This document shows positions 1-7,713 of a DNA stretch of 64,000 nt, one piece after another. Position 1 is the stretch's first letter. Every line of letters begins with the position of its first letter. Origin of the DNA: Halorarum halophilum (GTDB taxonomy: Archaea; Halobacteriota; Halobacteria; Halobacteriales; Haloferacaceae); the NCBI RefSeq assembly GCF_013401515.1, contig NZ_CP058529.1, positions 3,162,001-3,226,000 on the forward strand, written 5' to 3'. The notes beneath the pieces are model-generated. The model searched no databases, was not told where the DNA came from, and saw only the letters and a program-made list of their open reading frames with translations. The position numbers were made by a program, and so were the translations under genes.

Positions 1-10
1 AGTGATACAC

Positions 11-370
11 ATGCCGATCGATATCGAGCAGTTCGAATCGAGTTCGGAGGACCGGCTCCAGGGGGGAGGTGAGACAAACGCGGAGCGCGTCATGCGCTTC
101 CTGGCTGCCCATCCGGACAAGGCGTTCACACAGAGCGAGATCCGGGACGCGACGGGCGTGAAAACTGGAAGCATCAGTGTCGTCCTCTCCCGCCTCGAGG
201 ACCGTGAGCTAGTCAGACATAAGGGCACGTACTGGGCACTCGGCGACGACGAAGACGTAGCAGCCTACACCAGTCTGCTGGAGAGCACTCGGGCGGCGAA
301 CGACCGCTTCGGTGAGGAAGACATGGACGAATGGCTGGAGCACGCTGTCGACGAGGAGGAGAGTGAATGA
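11..370 (+). CDS. winged-helix (MarR-like) DNA-binding protein, probable antitoxin/regulator of a PemK-type pair
   Basis: A 119-residue acidic protein. Residues about 25-80 read as a winged helix: a segment 'AHPDKAFTQSEIRDATG' (helix-turn-helix) is followed by 'GSISVVLSRLEDRELV' (recognition helix and wing). The ATG at 11 is preferred over the in-frame GTG at 2, which lies at the window edge. Its stop overlaps the ATG of a short ORF resembling the N-terminus of a PemK/MazF-like toxin (ATGA, 367-370), which suggests it is the antitoxin or autoregulator of that pair. The family is clear as a wHTH; the partner role is inferred from the overlap. Confidence 0.7.
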   Translation: MPIDIEQFESSSEDRLQGGGETNAERVMRFLAAHPDKAFTQSEIRDATGVKTGSISVVLSRLEDRELVRHKGTYWALGDDEDVAAYTSLLESTRAANDRFGEEDMDEWLEHAVDEEESE

Positions 371-435
371 GCTACATGCGAGGTGATGTCGTCTGGGAGA
401 CGGATCCGTTCACGTCGGATGCGAATCACCTCTGA
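367..435 (+). pseudogene. truncated PemK/MazF-like toxin (N-terminal fragment)
   Basis: A 22-codon ORF begins inside the stop of the wHTH gene (ATGA overlap). It encodes a start like 'MSYMRGDVVWETDPF', which matches how haloarchaeal PemK/MazF-type toxins begin (R-G-D-V-V-W followed by D-P-F). It then meets TGA at 433-435. I find no continuation of the toxin fold in any frame of the next 140 bases. It therefore looks like a toxin cut down to its first strand while its antitoxin-like partner stays open. The family call rests on a short motif and is moderate. Confidence 0.5.
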
Positions 436-578
436 ATGGGCTGTTCCAGCTGATCTCGACTGAATGGCCGATGTGAGAGCACTGCAAGGGCGTTTGGATT
501 GTGCGTGTCAGGGATGAATGACCACCATCCGTCATAGCTGGTAGAAACCGTTATCCAGTAGAAGACTCGACTATACGT

Positions 579-854
579 ATGGCGACGTCAGTCAAACTCG
601 ACGAGGCGACGAAATCGCGCCTCGAGCGACTGCAGGCAGAAATCCGGCTCGAAACGGGGAGGCGCGTCACCCAACAGGCCGTCCTCGAGCGGCTCGTCGA
701 CGAGGCGTACGCATCAAAGGAAGAGTTCATTGACTCGTTCCACGAGACGCGTGTCCCACTCGATGCGGATGCTCAGGAGGCGTTTCACGAGGGGACGGTT
801 GCCTCCGGACGACAGACCGACGAGGAGGATATCGACGAACTGCTCTACGGATGA
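579..854 (+). CDS. VapB-like antitoxin
   Basis: A 91-residue acidic protein beginning 'MATSVKLDEATKSRLERLQ', typical of a ribbon-helix-helix/VapB-like DNA-binding N-terminus. A helical, acidic C-terminal tail (residues 45-91) would wrap the toxin. It sits directly upstream of and overlaps a PIN-domain gene by four bases (ATGA at 851-854), the usual arrangement for translationally coupled VapBC pairs. The upstream TATA-like 'ACTATACGTA' lies immediately before the start, consistent with a leaderless or very short-leader transcript. The antitoxin binds its own promoter and neutralises the toxin in characterised family members. Confidence 0.75.
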   Translation: MATSVKLDEATKSRLERLQAEIRLETGRRVTQQAVLERLVDEAYASKEEFIDSFHETRVPLDADAQEAFHEGTVASGRQTDEEDIDELLYG

Positions 855-1288
855 GCGTCTTCATCGACACGGGGGTGTTCTACGCGCATCACGACAAGGA
901 TGCCTCACGTCACGACGAGGCCCATGCCTTCTTCGAGGCGATGCTGGATGGGGAGTTCGGCCAGCCTTTCACGAACGATTACGTCTTCGACGAGGTCGTA
1001 ACGCTTACTCAGCGGCGGACTAGGGACTTCGACGCAGCCCGCACGATCGCAGATCGCATCCGCGGGGTGGATCCCTTTCCCGACGTCGTCAGTCTGGAGT
1101 TCATCGACCAGCCGGTCTTCGAGTCCGCACTCGAGGTTTTCGAGACCTATGCGGATCACTCGTTGAGTTTCACCGATGCGGTTTCGGTATCACACTGTGA
1201 GCAGGCGTCCATCGACCAAATCGCGAGCTTCGACGATGATTTCGATGGCGTGTTTGAGCGCCTCGATCCGACTGCTGTCTCTGGATAG
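851..1288 (+). CDS. VapC-like PIN-domain ribonuclease toxin
   Basis: A 145-residue PIN-domain protein. The acidic active site is visible: D6 in 'VFIDTGVFYA', E48 in 'YVFDEVVTL', D109 in 'LSFTDAVSV' and the D128-D130 cluster in 'IASFDDDFD'. Family members are Mg2+-dependent endoribonucleases that stop translation by cutting tRNA or rRNA. All four acidic positions are retained and the length is full, so this copy looks active. It is coupled to the upstream antitoxin by an ATGA overlap. Confidence 0.88.
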   Translation: MSVFIDTGVFYAHHDKDASRHDEAHAFFEAMLDGEFGQPFTNDYVFDEVVTLTQRRTRDFDAARTIADRIRGVDPFPDVVSLEFIDQPVFESALEVFETYADHSLSFTDAVSVSHCEQASIDQIASFDDDFDGVFERLDPTAVSG

Positions 1289-1389
1289 CGGCTCATCGCA
1301 GCATCGAACCCGGGCTCATGGACAATCGCCCTGGGTGAACATTCGATCGGTGAGGGTGTGGACCGGGTGAAGAGCTAGCTGTACGAGGA

Positions 1390-1856
1390 GTGAATCAGTC
1401 TCGTCGACGGAGTGGGTCTGGCCCTGATGCTGAGCGAGTCGAATACTCTGAAGAGATCTCAGGTGATGACGCACATATCAGTATTCGCGTCCAGGATGTG
1501 CCAGTAGCGAACCTTTCGACGATCTCCCTTGAGGAACGGGATGGGCAGCTCGAATTCGAGGATCGAATTTTCGTTAATGAGTCAGCGGAACCCGCGTCAG
1601 AAACTGAGGCGGGTACATGTCAGGGTTGGTCGTGCAGTATACACTCATCATGCCGGCCGAAATCACGAGTTCGAACGCGGATGAGGTCGATGGAAACGAA
1701 GCGACCTGGCGGCGGACTAGGTCGGATGCGATGACGAACACGAGCGTTCAGGCTCAGAGCGATCCCCCCTCTGTTGCGTCTGGTGATGGATTTGGAGTAG
1801 GTACCGCGTTTGTTGCAGTCCTCGTTTCCATCACACTGCTCATCAGGCGATCATAG
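1390..1856 (+). pseudogene. frameshifted remnant of a PGF-CTERM-anchored surface protein
   Basis: Two overlapping frames make one broken protein. From the GTG at 1390 the first frame reads '...VANLSTISLEERDGQLEFEDRIFVNESAE', then degenerates near 1610-1640. The second frame (1617-1856) carries on with '...LVVQYTLIMPAEITSSNADEV' and ends 'GFGVGTAFVAVLVSITLLIRRS'-like, that is, a GFG motif, about 16 hydrophobic residues and Arg-Arg. That tail is the pattern of PGF-CTERM signals processed by archaeosortase A. The first frame has a stop at 1351-1353, so the N-terminus and signal peptide are also missing. Confidence 0.6.
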
Positions 1857-2162
1857 CGGAGTTGGAGCCTTTCCTGAAGCCACGTCGTCTGGTCCATCTA
1901 CGCTGATTTTGAACACGTTGTGTCTCGCGTGACCTCCCTTCGGAATCCTCGCTGTTCAGTGACTGCCCGCCCCGCTCGCCGCTGCCGCCCTCCGCGTCGC
2001 TCGCGACCATTCCGGGCGTGTGGGTGCTCTCGGCCCCGTCCGACAGAGGACTCGCGAAAGCAGCGGGTGAGGACAAGCAGCGGTATCCATCGTTTCGCCC
2101 GGCTCAGACCACTTGTCCACTGAAAACAAGACTGATATAATGGCTATTGTAACGTTCGGTAC
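1857..2162. other. intergenic region with a copy of a GC-rich dispersed repeat
   Basis: No convincing gene. Positions about 1971-2030 hold a GC-rich sequence (CTCGCCGCTGCCGCC followed by GCGTCGCTCGCGACC and ATTCCGGGC) that recurs at 4678-4735. The AT-rich stretch around 2120-2155 (GATATAATGG) could be the promoter of the downstream lipoprotein operon. Short ORFs on both strands here are artefacts of GC-rich sequence. Confidence 0.5.
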
Positions 2163-3338
2163 ATGCCCTCCATGACACGCCGTGGTGCCCTCGGCGTCTT
2201 AGCCGGCGCCGTCGGCGGCACCGCCGGCTGTGCCGGTCTCCGTGGTGAGGGATCGCCCCCGATCCAGCGGTCGTGGTATACGGGAATTCGCGACCCCTCG
2301 TCCGTCGCCACGACCGGCGCCGGTCATCTCATTGCCGGCTCGCACAGTCCCTTCCGGGATCGACCGATCGTCGCCGGCCTGGATATCCGGACCGGTGAGA
2401 CCACCTGGACGGTGACAGTCGCGAAAGGCGAAAAATCACCTATCGGCGTCGGTAACGGGCGGGCCTACGCCATCTCGAAGGCCGAAACGATGGTTGCCGT
2501 CGATGCGGCTATGGGTGACACCGTCTGGCAGCGCCCACTCGCGCCGATCGACGATGCCGATCCCGGGGTCGTCGAGTTTGCCCCGATTCCCCTCGATGAC
2601 CGCATCGTGGTCCCGATCTCCGGCACCGAGGATGACGTGCCAGACCGGTTGGTCGGAGTCGCCCGTGCAGACGGTGAGACGCTTTTTACCCACCCCTTGC
2701 CCGCGTCGCTGTCGGGTGCTCCCGGCGCGACGTCCGGTGGTGTTGTTGCACCCCTGGTCGACGGCCGTGTGCTCTTCCTCGACCGGACCGAGGCGGTGGA
2801 ATGGACTCGGGAAATCGGCGCTCCGCTGTCAGCGGTTGGAGCCGCTGATGGGACCGCATATCTCGGCGCCGCCACAGAGGAATTGCTGGCGCTAGACACC
2901 GCGACCGGAAGCGTCGCTTGGCGCGGCTCGCTGGCCAACACTGTGTTCGCACGACCGTTAGTGACCGAAGAGCGAGTGTACGTCGGCGGTGCTGACTACA
3001 CCCTCCGAGCATTCGACGTAGCCTCGGGTCAGCAGGTATGGCGCGATGACCTCGGGAACGCCGTGACCCACGGGCCGATGCAGGTCGGCGACCGCCTGGT
3101 GACGCTGGTCGGCGGAACCCACCGCATCCGTGGCCCAAGCGGCAGTATCCCGTTCAGCCCAACCGAGCTCTACATCCACGAACAGGACGGCACGCGTGTC
3201 CGGGCAGTCCCGCTCGATGGCAGACCCTTCGAGGACGGCGGCAGTGTCGAATGGGCACAGGCGGCCGGCGAGACCGTCTATCTGGGACACACGTTCGGCC
3301 TGACACGGATCGCTCCGGAGGCGATCACCGATGCGTGA
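2163..3338 (+). CDS. Tat-exported lipoprotein with PQQ-like beta-propeller
   Basis: 391 residues. The N-terminus has a twin-arginine motif (TRRGALGVLAG) and a lipobox ending T-A-G-C at about residue 23, so the protein is predicted to be Tat-exported and lipid-anchored outside the cell. The remainder is a beta-propeller of repeated 'W-x-x-x-L/G...V-Y-V-G...L-x-A-x-D-x-x-T/S-G' blades, for instance 'LLALDTATGSVAW' and 'LRAFDVASGQQVW', the PQQ/PQQ-like repeat signature. No catalytic residues for a quinoprotein dehydrogenase are evident, so a scaffolding or binding role is likely. It overlaps the next gene by eight bases and forms an operon with it. Confidence 0.8.
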   Translation: MPSMTRRGALGVLAGAVGGTAGCAGLRGEGSPPIQRSWYTGIRDPSSVATTGAGHLIAGSHSPFRDRPIVAGLDIRTGETTWTVTVAKGEKSPIGVGNGRAYAISKAETMVAVDAAMGDTVWQRPLAPIDDADPGVVEFAPIPLDDRIVVPISGTEDDVPDRLVGVARADGETLFTHPLPASLSGAPGATSGGVVAPLVDGRVLFLDRTEAVEWTREIGAPLSAVGAADGTAYLGAATEELLALDTATGSVAWRGSLANTVFARPLVTEERVYVGGADYTLRAFDVASGQQVWRDDLGNAVTHGPMQVGDRLVTLVGGTHRIRGPSGSIPFSPTELYIHEQDGTRVRAVPLDGRPFEDGGSVEWAQAAGETVYLGHTFGLTRIAPEAITDA

Positions 3339-4620
3339 ACCCGACTCGGCTGGCGATGCGCACGATTCGCCACGGTACGCGAGCGAGCGACAGGACAGCC
3401 GGAACTGGTCGCGCCGCCAGGCGCTCGCGTCGCTTGCATCGGCGGGGACGCTCGCGCTGGCCGGGTGCAGCCTGCAGTCGGTGACAGCCAGTGTGCAACC
3501 GCTCTGGAAGCGTGACTTCTCGGCCGCCGTGGCCGCAGGCCCACCAGCCGCGACTGACAAGCACGTCGTCGTCGGTGGGCAGGATAAGCGACTGCATGCG
3601 TTCACGGCGGACGGGGAGCGAGTCTTTACTGTCGAAACCGGTGGTCCAATCGAGGTACAACCAGCTGTCCCGGCATCGGGCGGACCGGTCCACGTCCACA
3701 GCACCGATGGAGACCTCTACACGGTCGGGTTATCGGGTACCGAGCTATGGCACGTGGAGGGGCAGTCCCGGAACAGATGGCTCGGTCGGCAGGGCTCGCT
3801 GCTGGTCGGAACCGATCCAGTCGGCGGTTCGGTCACCGGCTACGATGCGCGCGACGGCACACACCGCTTCCAGCGGTCAAGCCGAAGGTATCCGTACCCC
3901 ACGCTCAGTGAGTCGGCCTGTATCGTTCCCGTTACGAACTCGGACGGGGACAGGGAGCTGGTTACGCTTGCTCCGACGACTGGTGAGATGCTGTGGGAGT
4001 CGCCAGCTCGCGACGTCTATCCCCACGTCGTGGCAACCGGTGACCGGATCGTGACGCTTCGCAATTCCACCGTACGGATGCGCCGGGCCCGCGATGGGCA
4101 CGTCCTGTGGGAGGCCGCAGTGGCCGGCAAGGTGACCAGCCACTCTGGTCCGCCACTCTGGCTTGGCGAGCATGTCTACGTGCGGGCTGGCCGTGACGAT
4201 CGCCCGGACGAGTTCGTCGCCATCAACCGCAATGATGGATCCATTCAGTGGCGTCGGAGCGTCGGGTACGAACTCGAGACAGTGACGGCGACTCCAGAGG
4301 GTGTGTTCGTTGCCAGCTCAGTCGATGACCCTGACGGTGGTATCCTGGTCCGGCTGGACGCCTTCGCCCTCGATGGCACCCGGCGATGGCAGACGACGAC
4401 CGACATCGCGATCGGCGGGACAGTCGAGGCGTTGGGGCGTATCGATGAAGTCCTCGTTGTGGCCAGCGACCACGAACTCGCCGCCTACGATCCTGCCAGC
4501 GGGTCGCGTCGGTGGCAATACGATCCAGATTCCTACCGGATCGGCGTGGCAACGGCCGATGGTGCGTTGTACGTTTCCTACCGCGACACCGGTGGCCTGG
4601 CGCGACTCCCAACTAGTTGA
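3331..4620 (+). CDS. second Tat-exported lipoprotein with PQQ-like beta-propeller
   Basis: 429 residues. A 25-30 residue cytosolic lead is followed by the Tat motif 'SRRQALASLAS' and the lipobox 'LALAGC' (Cys about residue 46). Blades with the PQQ-like signature follow, such as 'VTGYDARDGTHRF', 'LVTLAPTTGEMLW', 'FVAINRNDGSIQW' and 'LAAYDPASGSRRW'. The start overlaps the previous gene (ATGCGTGA), so the two propellers are translated together and may act as a pair on the cell surface. No enzyme active site is visible. The function is unknown. Confidence 0.8.
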   Translation: MREPDSAGDAHDSPRYASERQDSRNWSRRQALASLASAGTLALAGCSLQSVTASVQPLWKRDFSAAVAAGPPAATDKHVVVGGQDKRLHAFTADGERVFTVETGGPIEVQPAVPASGGPVHVHSTDGDLYTVGLSGTELWHVEGQSRNRWLGRQGSLLVGTDPVGGSVTGYDARDGTHRFQRSSRRYPYPTLSESACIVPVTNSDGDRELVTLAPTTGEMLWESPARDVYPHVVATGDRIVTLRNSTVRMRRARDGHVLWEAAVAGKVTSHSGPPLWLGEHVYVRAGRDDRPDEFVAINRNDGSIQWRRSVGYELETVTATPEGVFVASSVDDPDGGILVRLDAFALDGTRRWQTTTDIAIGGTVEALGRIDEVLVVASDHELAAYDPASGSRRWQYDPDSYRIGVATADGALYVSYRDTGGLARLPTS

Positions 4621-5125
4621 CACGGCGGTATCGGCTCTCGTCGTTTATTCAGAAGACGAGTCGTTCTCGAACGGCCCGCACCGCTCGCCGCTGCCGCCCG
4701 CCGCGTCGCTCGCGACCGACCATTCCGGGCATGCGGGCGCTCTCCGCACTGCGAGCGCCCGGTCCGGGCATGTGCCCCCGGCGCCAGCACCAAGCGCGCG
4801 TTCGGTTGCGTCTCGCTCGCTCCTTGCGTCGCTCGCTCGACGGACGCGAAACCGGCTTGTGTGCTGGCCGCTCGCGCCGGGCGGCTCTCCGGGTCGCTCA
4901 CTTCGTTCGCGCCCCGTGCCTCACCTCGCTTCGCTCGGTGAGACGCCGCGCGGTGCTGGCTGGTCGGTCGCCATCGGCACGCGCCGCTCGCGCCCCAGGG
5001 GGCGCTCGCGAAGGCGCGAGCGGCGCGTGCAGACGAAGCTGTCGAGGTGTGAGTCCGTAGAAAACCGCGATTCAGGATCGCGGTTGTGTGGCGTCGTGAA
5101 ACGCCTTCAGAGTTGGTGAACTCCA
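4621..5125. other. 505-bp GC-rich non-coding spacer with dispersed repeat
   Basis: This stretch is extremely GC-rich with many overlapping pseudo-ORFs on both strands and no codon structure. Positions 4678-4745 repeat the sequence at about 1971-2030. Positions 4800-5010 carry short runs such as GCTCGCTCCTTGCGTCGCTCGCTCG and self-complementary GCGCTCGCG blocks. A perfect hairpin (5063-5085) lies at its right end. I see no protein or RNA gene that I can name. Confidence 0.6.
5063..5085 (+). promoter_or_regulatory. perfect 9-bp stem hairpin upstream of the RPA-like gene
   Basis: AACCGCGAT (5063-5071) and ATCGCGGTT (5077-5085) are perfectly complementary around a 5-nt loop TCAGG. The hairpin lies 41 bases before the ATG at 5126. 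It could be an operator palindrome or a leader hairpin. It lacks a following T-run, so it is a poor terminator candidate. Confidence 0.5.
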
Positions 5126-6004
5126 ATGTCTAGTGAGAACGCACTCGGTCAAGTAGTTTCGGTGGACGAACAGGGATTCGAGCAGGCCGGCGAGCCAGAT
5201 GTCGATGCGGATGGCTTTGAGGTCGTGGACGAGACGCCGCAGTTCAGGCCGACGGTCGAGCAGGAGATCCAGGCGAAGGTGGACGCGAACCACCCGAAAG
5301 CAGGGGTGCATGGGCTGACCCTCGAGGCCGAAGAGAAGCTGCGAGCGCGGGAGTGGGAGATCGAGCGGACGAACAGGCGGTTCGATGCACGGCAAGAGTC
5401 GAGCCGGGAGGCGCGGACGCGGCAGGCGGTTGCCCAGGGCAGTCGTGAGCGGCGGCGGACGTTCCAGAAGCGACGCGGGAGTGTCGACAAGTGGGCGCAC
5501 CCAGCGGAGGCGGACCCACGAGCGCAGTTGAGCCAGGCGGAGCTGGCGACGGTGAACGAGCAGGCGGCGCGCCTGGAGCGGAAGTTGGACGGCTGGACGA
5601 GCGCGGCGATCAGTCGGAAGCTGGCCGAGCGGGTTGCGGACGGGGCGTCGGTGATGAGTGCGGTCCTCGGAGTGTATGAGGCGTTGCAGCGGGCGCCTGG
5701 CCGGATGATTCCGATCGCGGTTCTCGAGGAGGTGCAACGACGCGAGGTGAGCATCGAGGGGACGGTGACGCAGTTGTGGGATCCGTCGAGTCTGGCGATT
5801 CAGCAGGCGGGGCTCATCGAGGATGAGTCAGGGCGAACGAAGGTGACGATCTGGCGGAAATCGGACCAGCCCTGGATTCGGGAGGGCGAACGCGTTCGGA
5901 TCCACGGGGCGGCACGGAACTGGTACCAAGGACGTGTCTCAGTGGCCGCGACTGGGTGGTCGACCATCCATTTCCCCGAGCGCGGGCGGTGGTGGGACGA
6001 GTAG
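5126..6004 (+). CDS. RPA-like OB-fold single-stranded DNA-binding protein, plasmid type
   Basis: 292 residues. The N-terminal half is charged and probably helical (Arg/Glu/Gln-rich, residues 60-130). The C-terminal part from about residue 205 has the OB-fold pattern of RPA proteins: 'VSIEGTVTQLWDP' (strand 1), 'AGLIEDESGRTKVTIWRKS' (strands 2-3) and 'GERVRIHGAARNWYQGRVSVA' (strands 4-5), ending in an aromatic-rich tail. Haloarchaeal plasmids commonly carry such proteins. The likely role is single-strand DNA protection during replication or repair. No zinc finger is present. The start is the first ATG after the hairpin. Confidence 0.72.
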   Translation: MSSENALGQVVSVDEQGFEQAGEPDVDADGFEVVDETPQFRPTVEQEIQAKVDANHPKAGVHGLTLEAEEKLRAREWEIERTNRRFDARQESSREARTRQAVAQGSRERRRTFQKRRGSVDKWAHPAEADPRAQLSQAELATVNEQAARLERKLDGWTSAAISRKLAERVADGASVMSAVLGVYEALQRAPGRMIPIAVLEEVQRREVSIEGTVTQLWDPSSLAIQQAGLIEDESGRTKVTIWRKSDQPWIREGERVRIHGAARNWYQGRVSVAATGWSTIHFPERGRWWDE

Positions 6005-6021
6005 CCGGTGAGCGCGGACTT

Positions 6022-6031
6022 CTTTTTTTTT
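6022..6031 (+). terminator. oligo-T terminator after the RPA-like gene
   Basis: A run of nine T residues (6023-6031) lies 18 bases past the RPA-like stop codon. Archaeal transcription commonly ends on U-rich tracts without a strong hairpin, so this is a likely terminator. Confidence 0.6.
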
Positions 6032-6175
6032 ACTGTGTGCCGGAACTGCCCAGGCCCCACCGCCCCACCCTCCGCTCCGTGCTCGCTTCGCTGCGCGCGC
6101 AGCCACGACCTTCGGAATATAACCATTTCGACAGGATGTAATTAATGGAGAGGCGCACTGCGCTCACGGCAAACA

Positions 6176-6271
6176 ATGAACGTACGCGTGACCGACTTTG
6201 AGTTCTACGAGTGGATTGAGCACGGCAATAAAGACGTGCTGTACTCCCTACCGGCGTACATGGAGGACTAA
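6176..6271 (+). CDS. 31-residue hypothetical peptide or gene fragment
   Basis: An ATG at 6176 opens a 31-codon ORF (TAA at 6269-6271) with haloarchaeal-style acidic composition (VTDFEFYEWIEHGNKDVLYS). It sits between the RPA-like terminator and the TIR gene. It may be a short peptide or the N-terminal stump of a deleted gene. I do not recognise a family. Confidence 0.3.
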   Translation: MNVRVTDFEFYEWIEHGNKDVLYSLPAYMED

Positions 6272-6340
6272 ATCGACCAGTATAGCCTCTTTGCAACTTT
6301 CCATACCTGGATTCACTTTCACCCCACCATACACGGATTT

Positions 6341-7132
6341 ATGTCAATCCATTGCTTCCCCCGGACTGTGAGCTGGGAGCAGCAATTCAACCGAGCACGC
6401 CAGGCAGGATACGGTAGCTCAATCACCGTCTGGAAGAACGATGTAGAAAACATTCCCTCTGATTTCACAAACTCGCTCGGGCTTCGGCTTGACGGCATCA
6501 ACGTGTATGAAGCGACGCGAGGGGGAGAGACTATCACGATTCGTGAACATCTGCTCACCTACACCGTTGAAGTCAGTCCCGTCGGGCAACCAACGTTCCT
6601 GGGTCAAAACTCCGCAAGCTCAAGGAACGGAAATGGCAATCCGTCACTCCGAGACGTAGCGATAGGTGGCAGCCTCTTCCTCGGTGGACTGTACCTTCTT
6701 GGAAAGGCCATAAGCGGCCCCCAGTCTCCAAAGAAGACCCACCGCATCTTCATCAGCCACTCGTGGCAGTACGAAGACCAATACCAGGAACTGACCCAAC
6801 AGCTTCAGCAGGAGGCAGGGTTTGAGTGGTACGACCACAGCGTCAGATCTGACGATCCGATCGATGCCCAACTTCCGAACCACCTTCGGAGCAAACTGCA
6901 AGACCAGATTCGATCCACCTCGGTCGTACTAATCTTGGCAGGGATGTACGTGGCTCGCAGTGAGTGGATCGCCGAGGAGGTGGAGATTGCTAGTGAGATG
7001 GGAAAGCCCATCATCGGCATCAAACCCCGTGGAAACACTCGGCTACCAAAGGCGGTGAGCGAGAACGCTGTGGAGGTTGTTAAGTTCGATGTGTGGGAAT
7101 TGATCGATGCGATCGAAAGGCACGCTTCATGA
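6341..7132 (+). CDS. membrane-anchored TIR-domain protein (MTH538/ThsB-like TIR)
   Basis: 263 residues. Residues 1-95 form an unrecognised beta-rich domain. Residues 105-124 (DVAIGGSLFLGGLYLLGKAI) are one membrane segment. Residues 133-258 are a TIR domain of the MTH538/DUF1863 kind: 'HRIFISHSWQYEDQYQEL', then 'WYDHSVRSDDPI', 'VVLILAGMYVARSEWIAEEV' and 'GKPIIGIKPRG'. S207-x-W209-x-x-x-E213 matches the position of the catalytic Glu in NAD-cleaving or cyclising TIR domains, so activity is plausible. Thoeris ThsB proteins share this TIR type and make NAD-derived signals on infection. It overlaps the next gene by ATGA and starts a low-GC three-gene cassette. No SIR2- or macro-type ThsA is nearby. 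Confidence 0.85.
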   Translation: MSIHCFPRTVSWEQQFNRARQAGYGSSITVWKNDVENIPSDFTNSLGLRLDGINVYEATRGGETITIREHLLTYTVEVSPVGQPTFLGQNSASSRNGNGNPSLRDVAIGGSLFLGGLYLLGKAISGPQSPKKTHRIFISHSWQYEDQYQELTQQLQQEAGFEWYDHSVRSDDPIDAQLPNHLRSKLQDQIRSTSVVLILAGMYVARSEWIAEEVEIASEMGKPIIGIKPRGNTRLPKAVSENAVEVVKFDVWELIDAIERHAS

Positions 7133-7629
7133 CCTGCGAGCGCGACGTGGAGACCGACGAGGAAGAACCGCAAGAGGCCAATGGTGGTTCCGCTGATCTT
7201 CTTGAGCTTTACACGACTTACGTCGAAACCACGGTCAACGTCAGCAACCGCCGGATGCGGAACAATCGCTTCTACGTCCTCCTCTTATCAGGTACCCTAG
7301 CGGTCATCTCGGTGTTGGCTGAGACGCAGATAATTGAAGCCACAGGGCTGCTTCTTGCCGGTCTTGTCGGGTTAGCTCTTTGCACGCTCTGGTATTTGAG
7401 TATCGTGTCATACAAGCAGCTCAATTCCGGGAAGTACGAGGTCATTGGCGAGATGGAGGAAGAGCTCCAGTTCAAGCCGTTTCGTAGAGAGTGGTCTGTT
7501 CTCCAAGAGGGGAAGAATCCGCGAACCTATATCACCCATACTTGGGTGGAACGGAAAGTGCCGCTTGTGCTCGCATTCCCGTACGTTCTCATCACGGGCT
7601 ATGCCCTCCTCCAATTATTCACGACGTAG
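7129..7629 (+). CDS. small three-TM membrane protein coupled to the TIR gene (RipA/SLATT-like appearance)
   Basis: 166 residues from the ATG at 7129, which overlaps the TIR stop (ATGA). An in-frame start at 7093 would overlap further and is less likely. Layout: an acidic cytosolic lead (1-22), a helix with 'YVETTVNVSNRRMRNNRF' (31-48), TM1 about 49-65, TM2 about 70-92 ('LWYLSIVSYKQLNSGKY' follows), a soluble loop 'FKPFRREWSVLQEGKNPRTY' and TM3 about 144-163. The R-x-x-N-N-R-F before TM1 and the W-x-x-x-x-x-S-Y-K-Q-L-N-S-x-K after TM2 recall small bacterial membrane proteins of the RipA/SLATT kind found next to immune sensors. That resemblance is from memory. It is a plausible membrane-disrupting effector. 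Confidence 0.65.
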   Translation: MTCERDVETDEEEPQEANGGSADLLELYTTYVETTVNVSNRRMRNNRFYVLLLSGTLAVISVLAETQIIEATGLLLAGLVGLALCTLWYLSIVSYKQLNSGKYEVIGEMEEELQFKPFRREWSVLQEGKNPRTYITHTWVERKVPLVLAFPYVLITGYALLQLFTT

Positions 7630-7713
7630 AGACAAACTGGTCAGTATCTATCTTAAGTAGGCTAATACCTAAGTGTCTCAACCACTTTCAGTAACATAAC
7701 AGTCGGGCCACGA

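Noticed and set aside
4578-5119. Long overlapping ORFs on both strands in the GC-rich spacer
   Set aside because: They are Arg/Ala/Ser-rich translations of GC repeats, typical of spurious ORFs in high-GC archaeal DNA.
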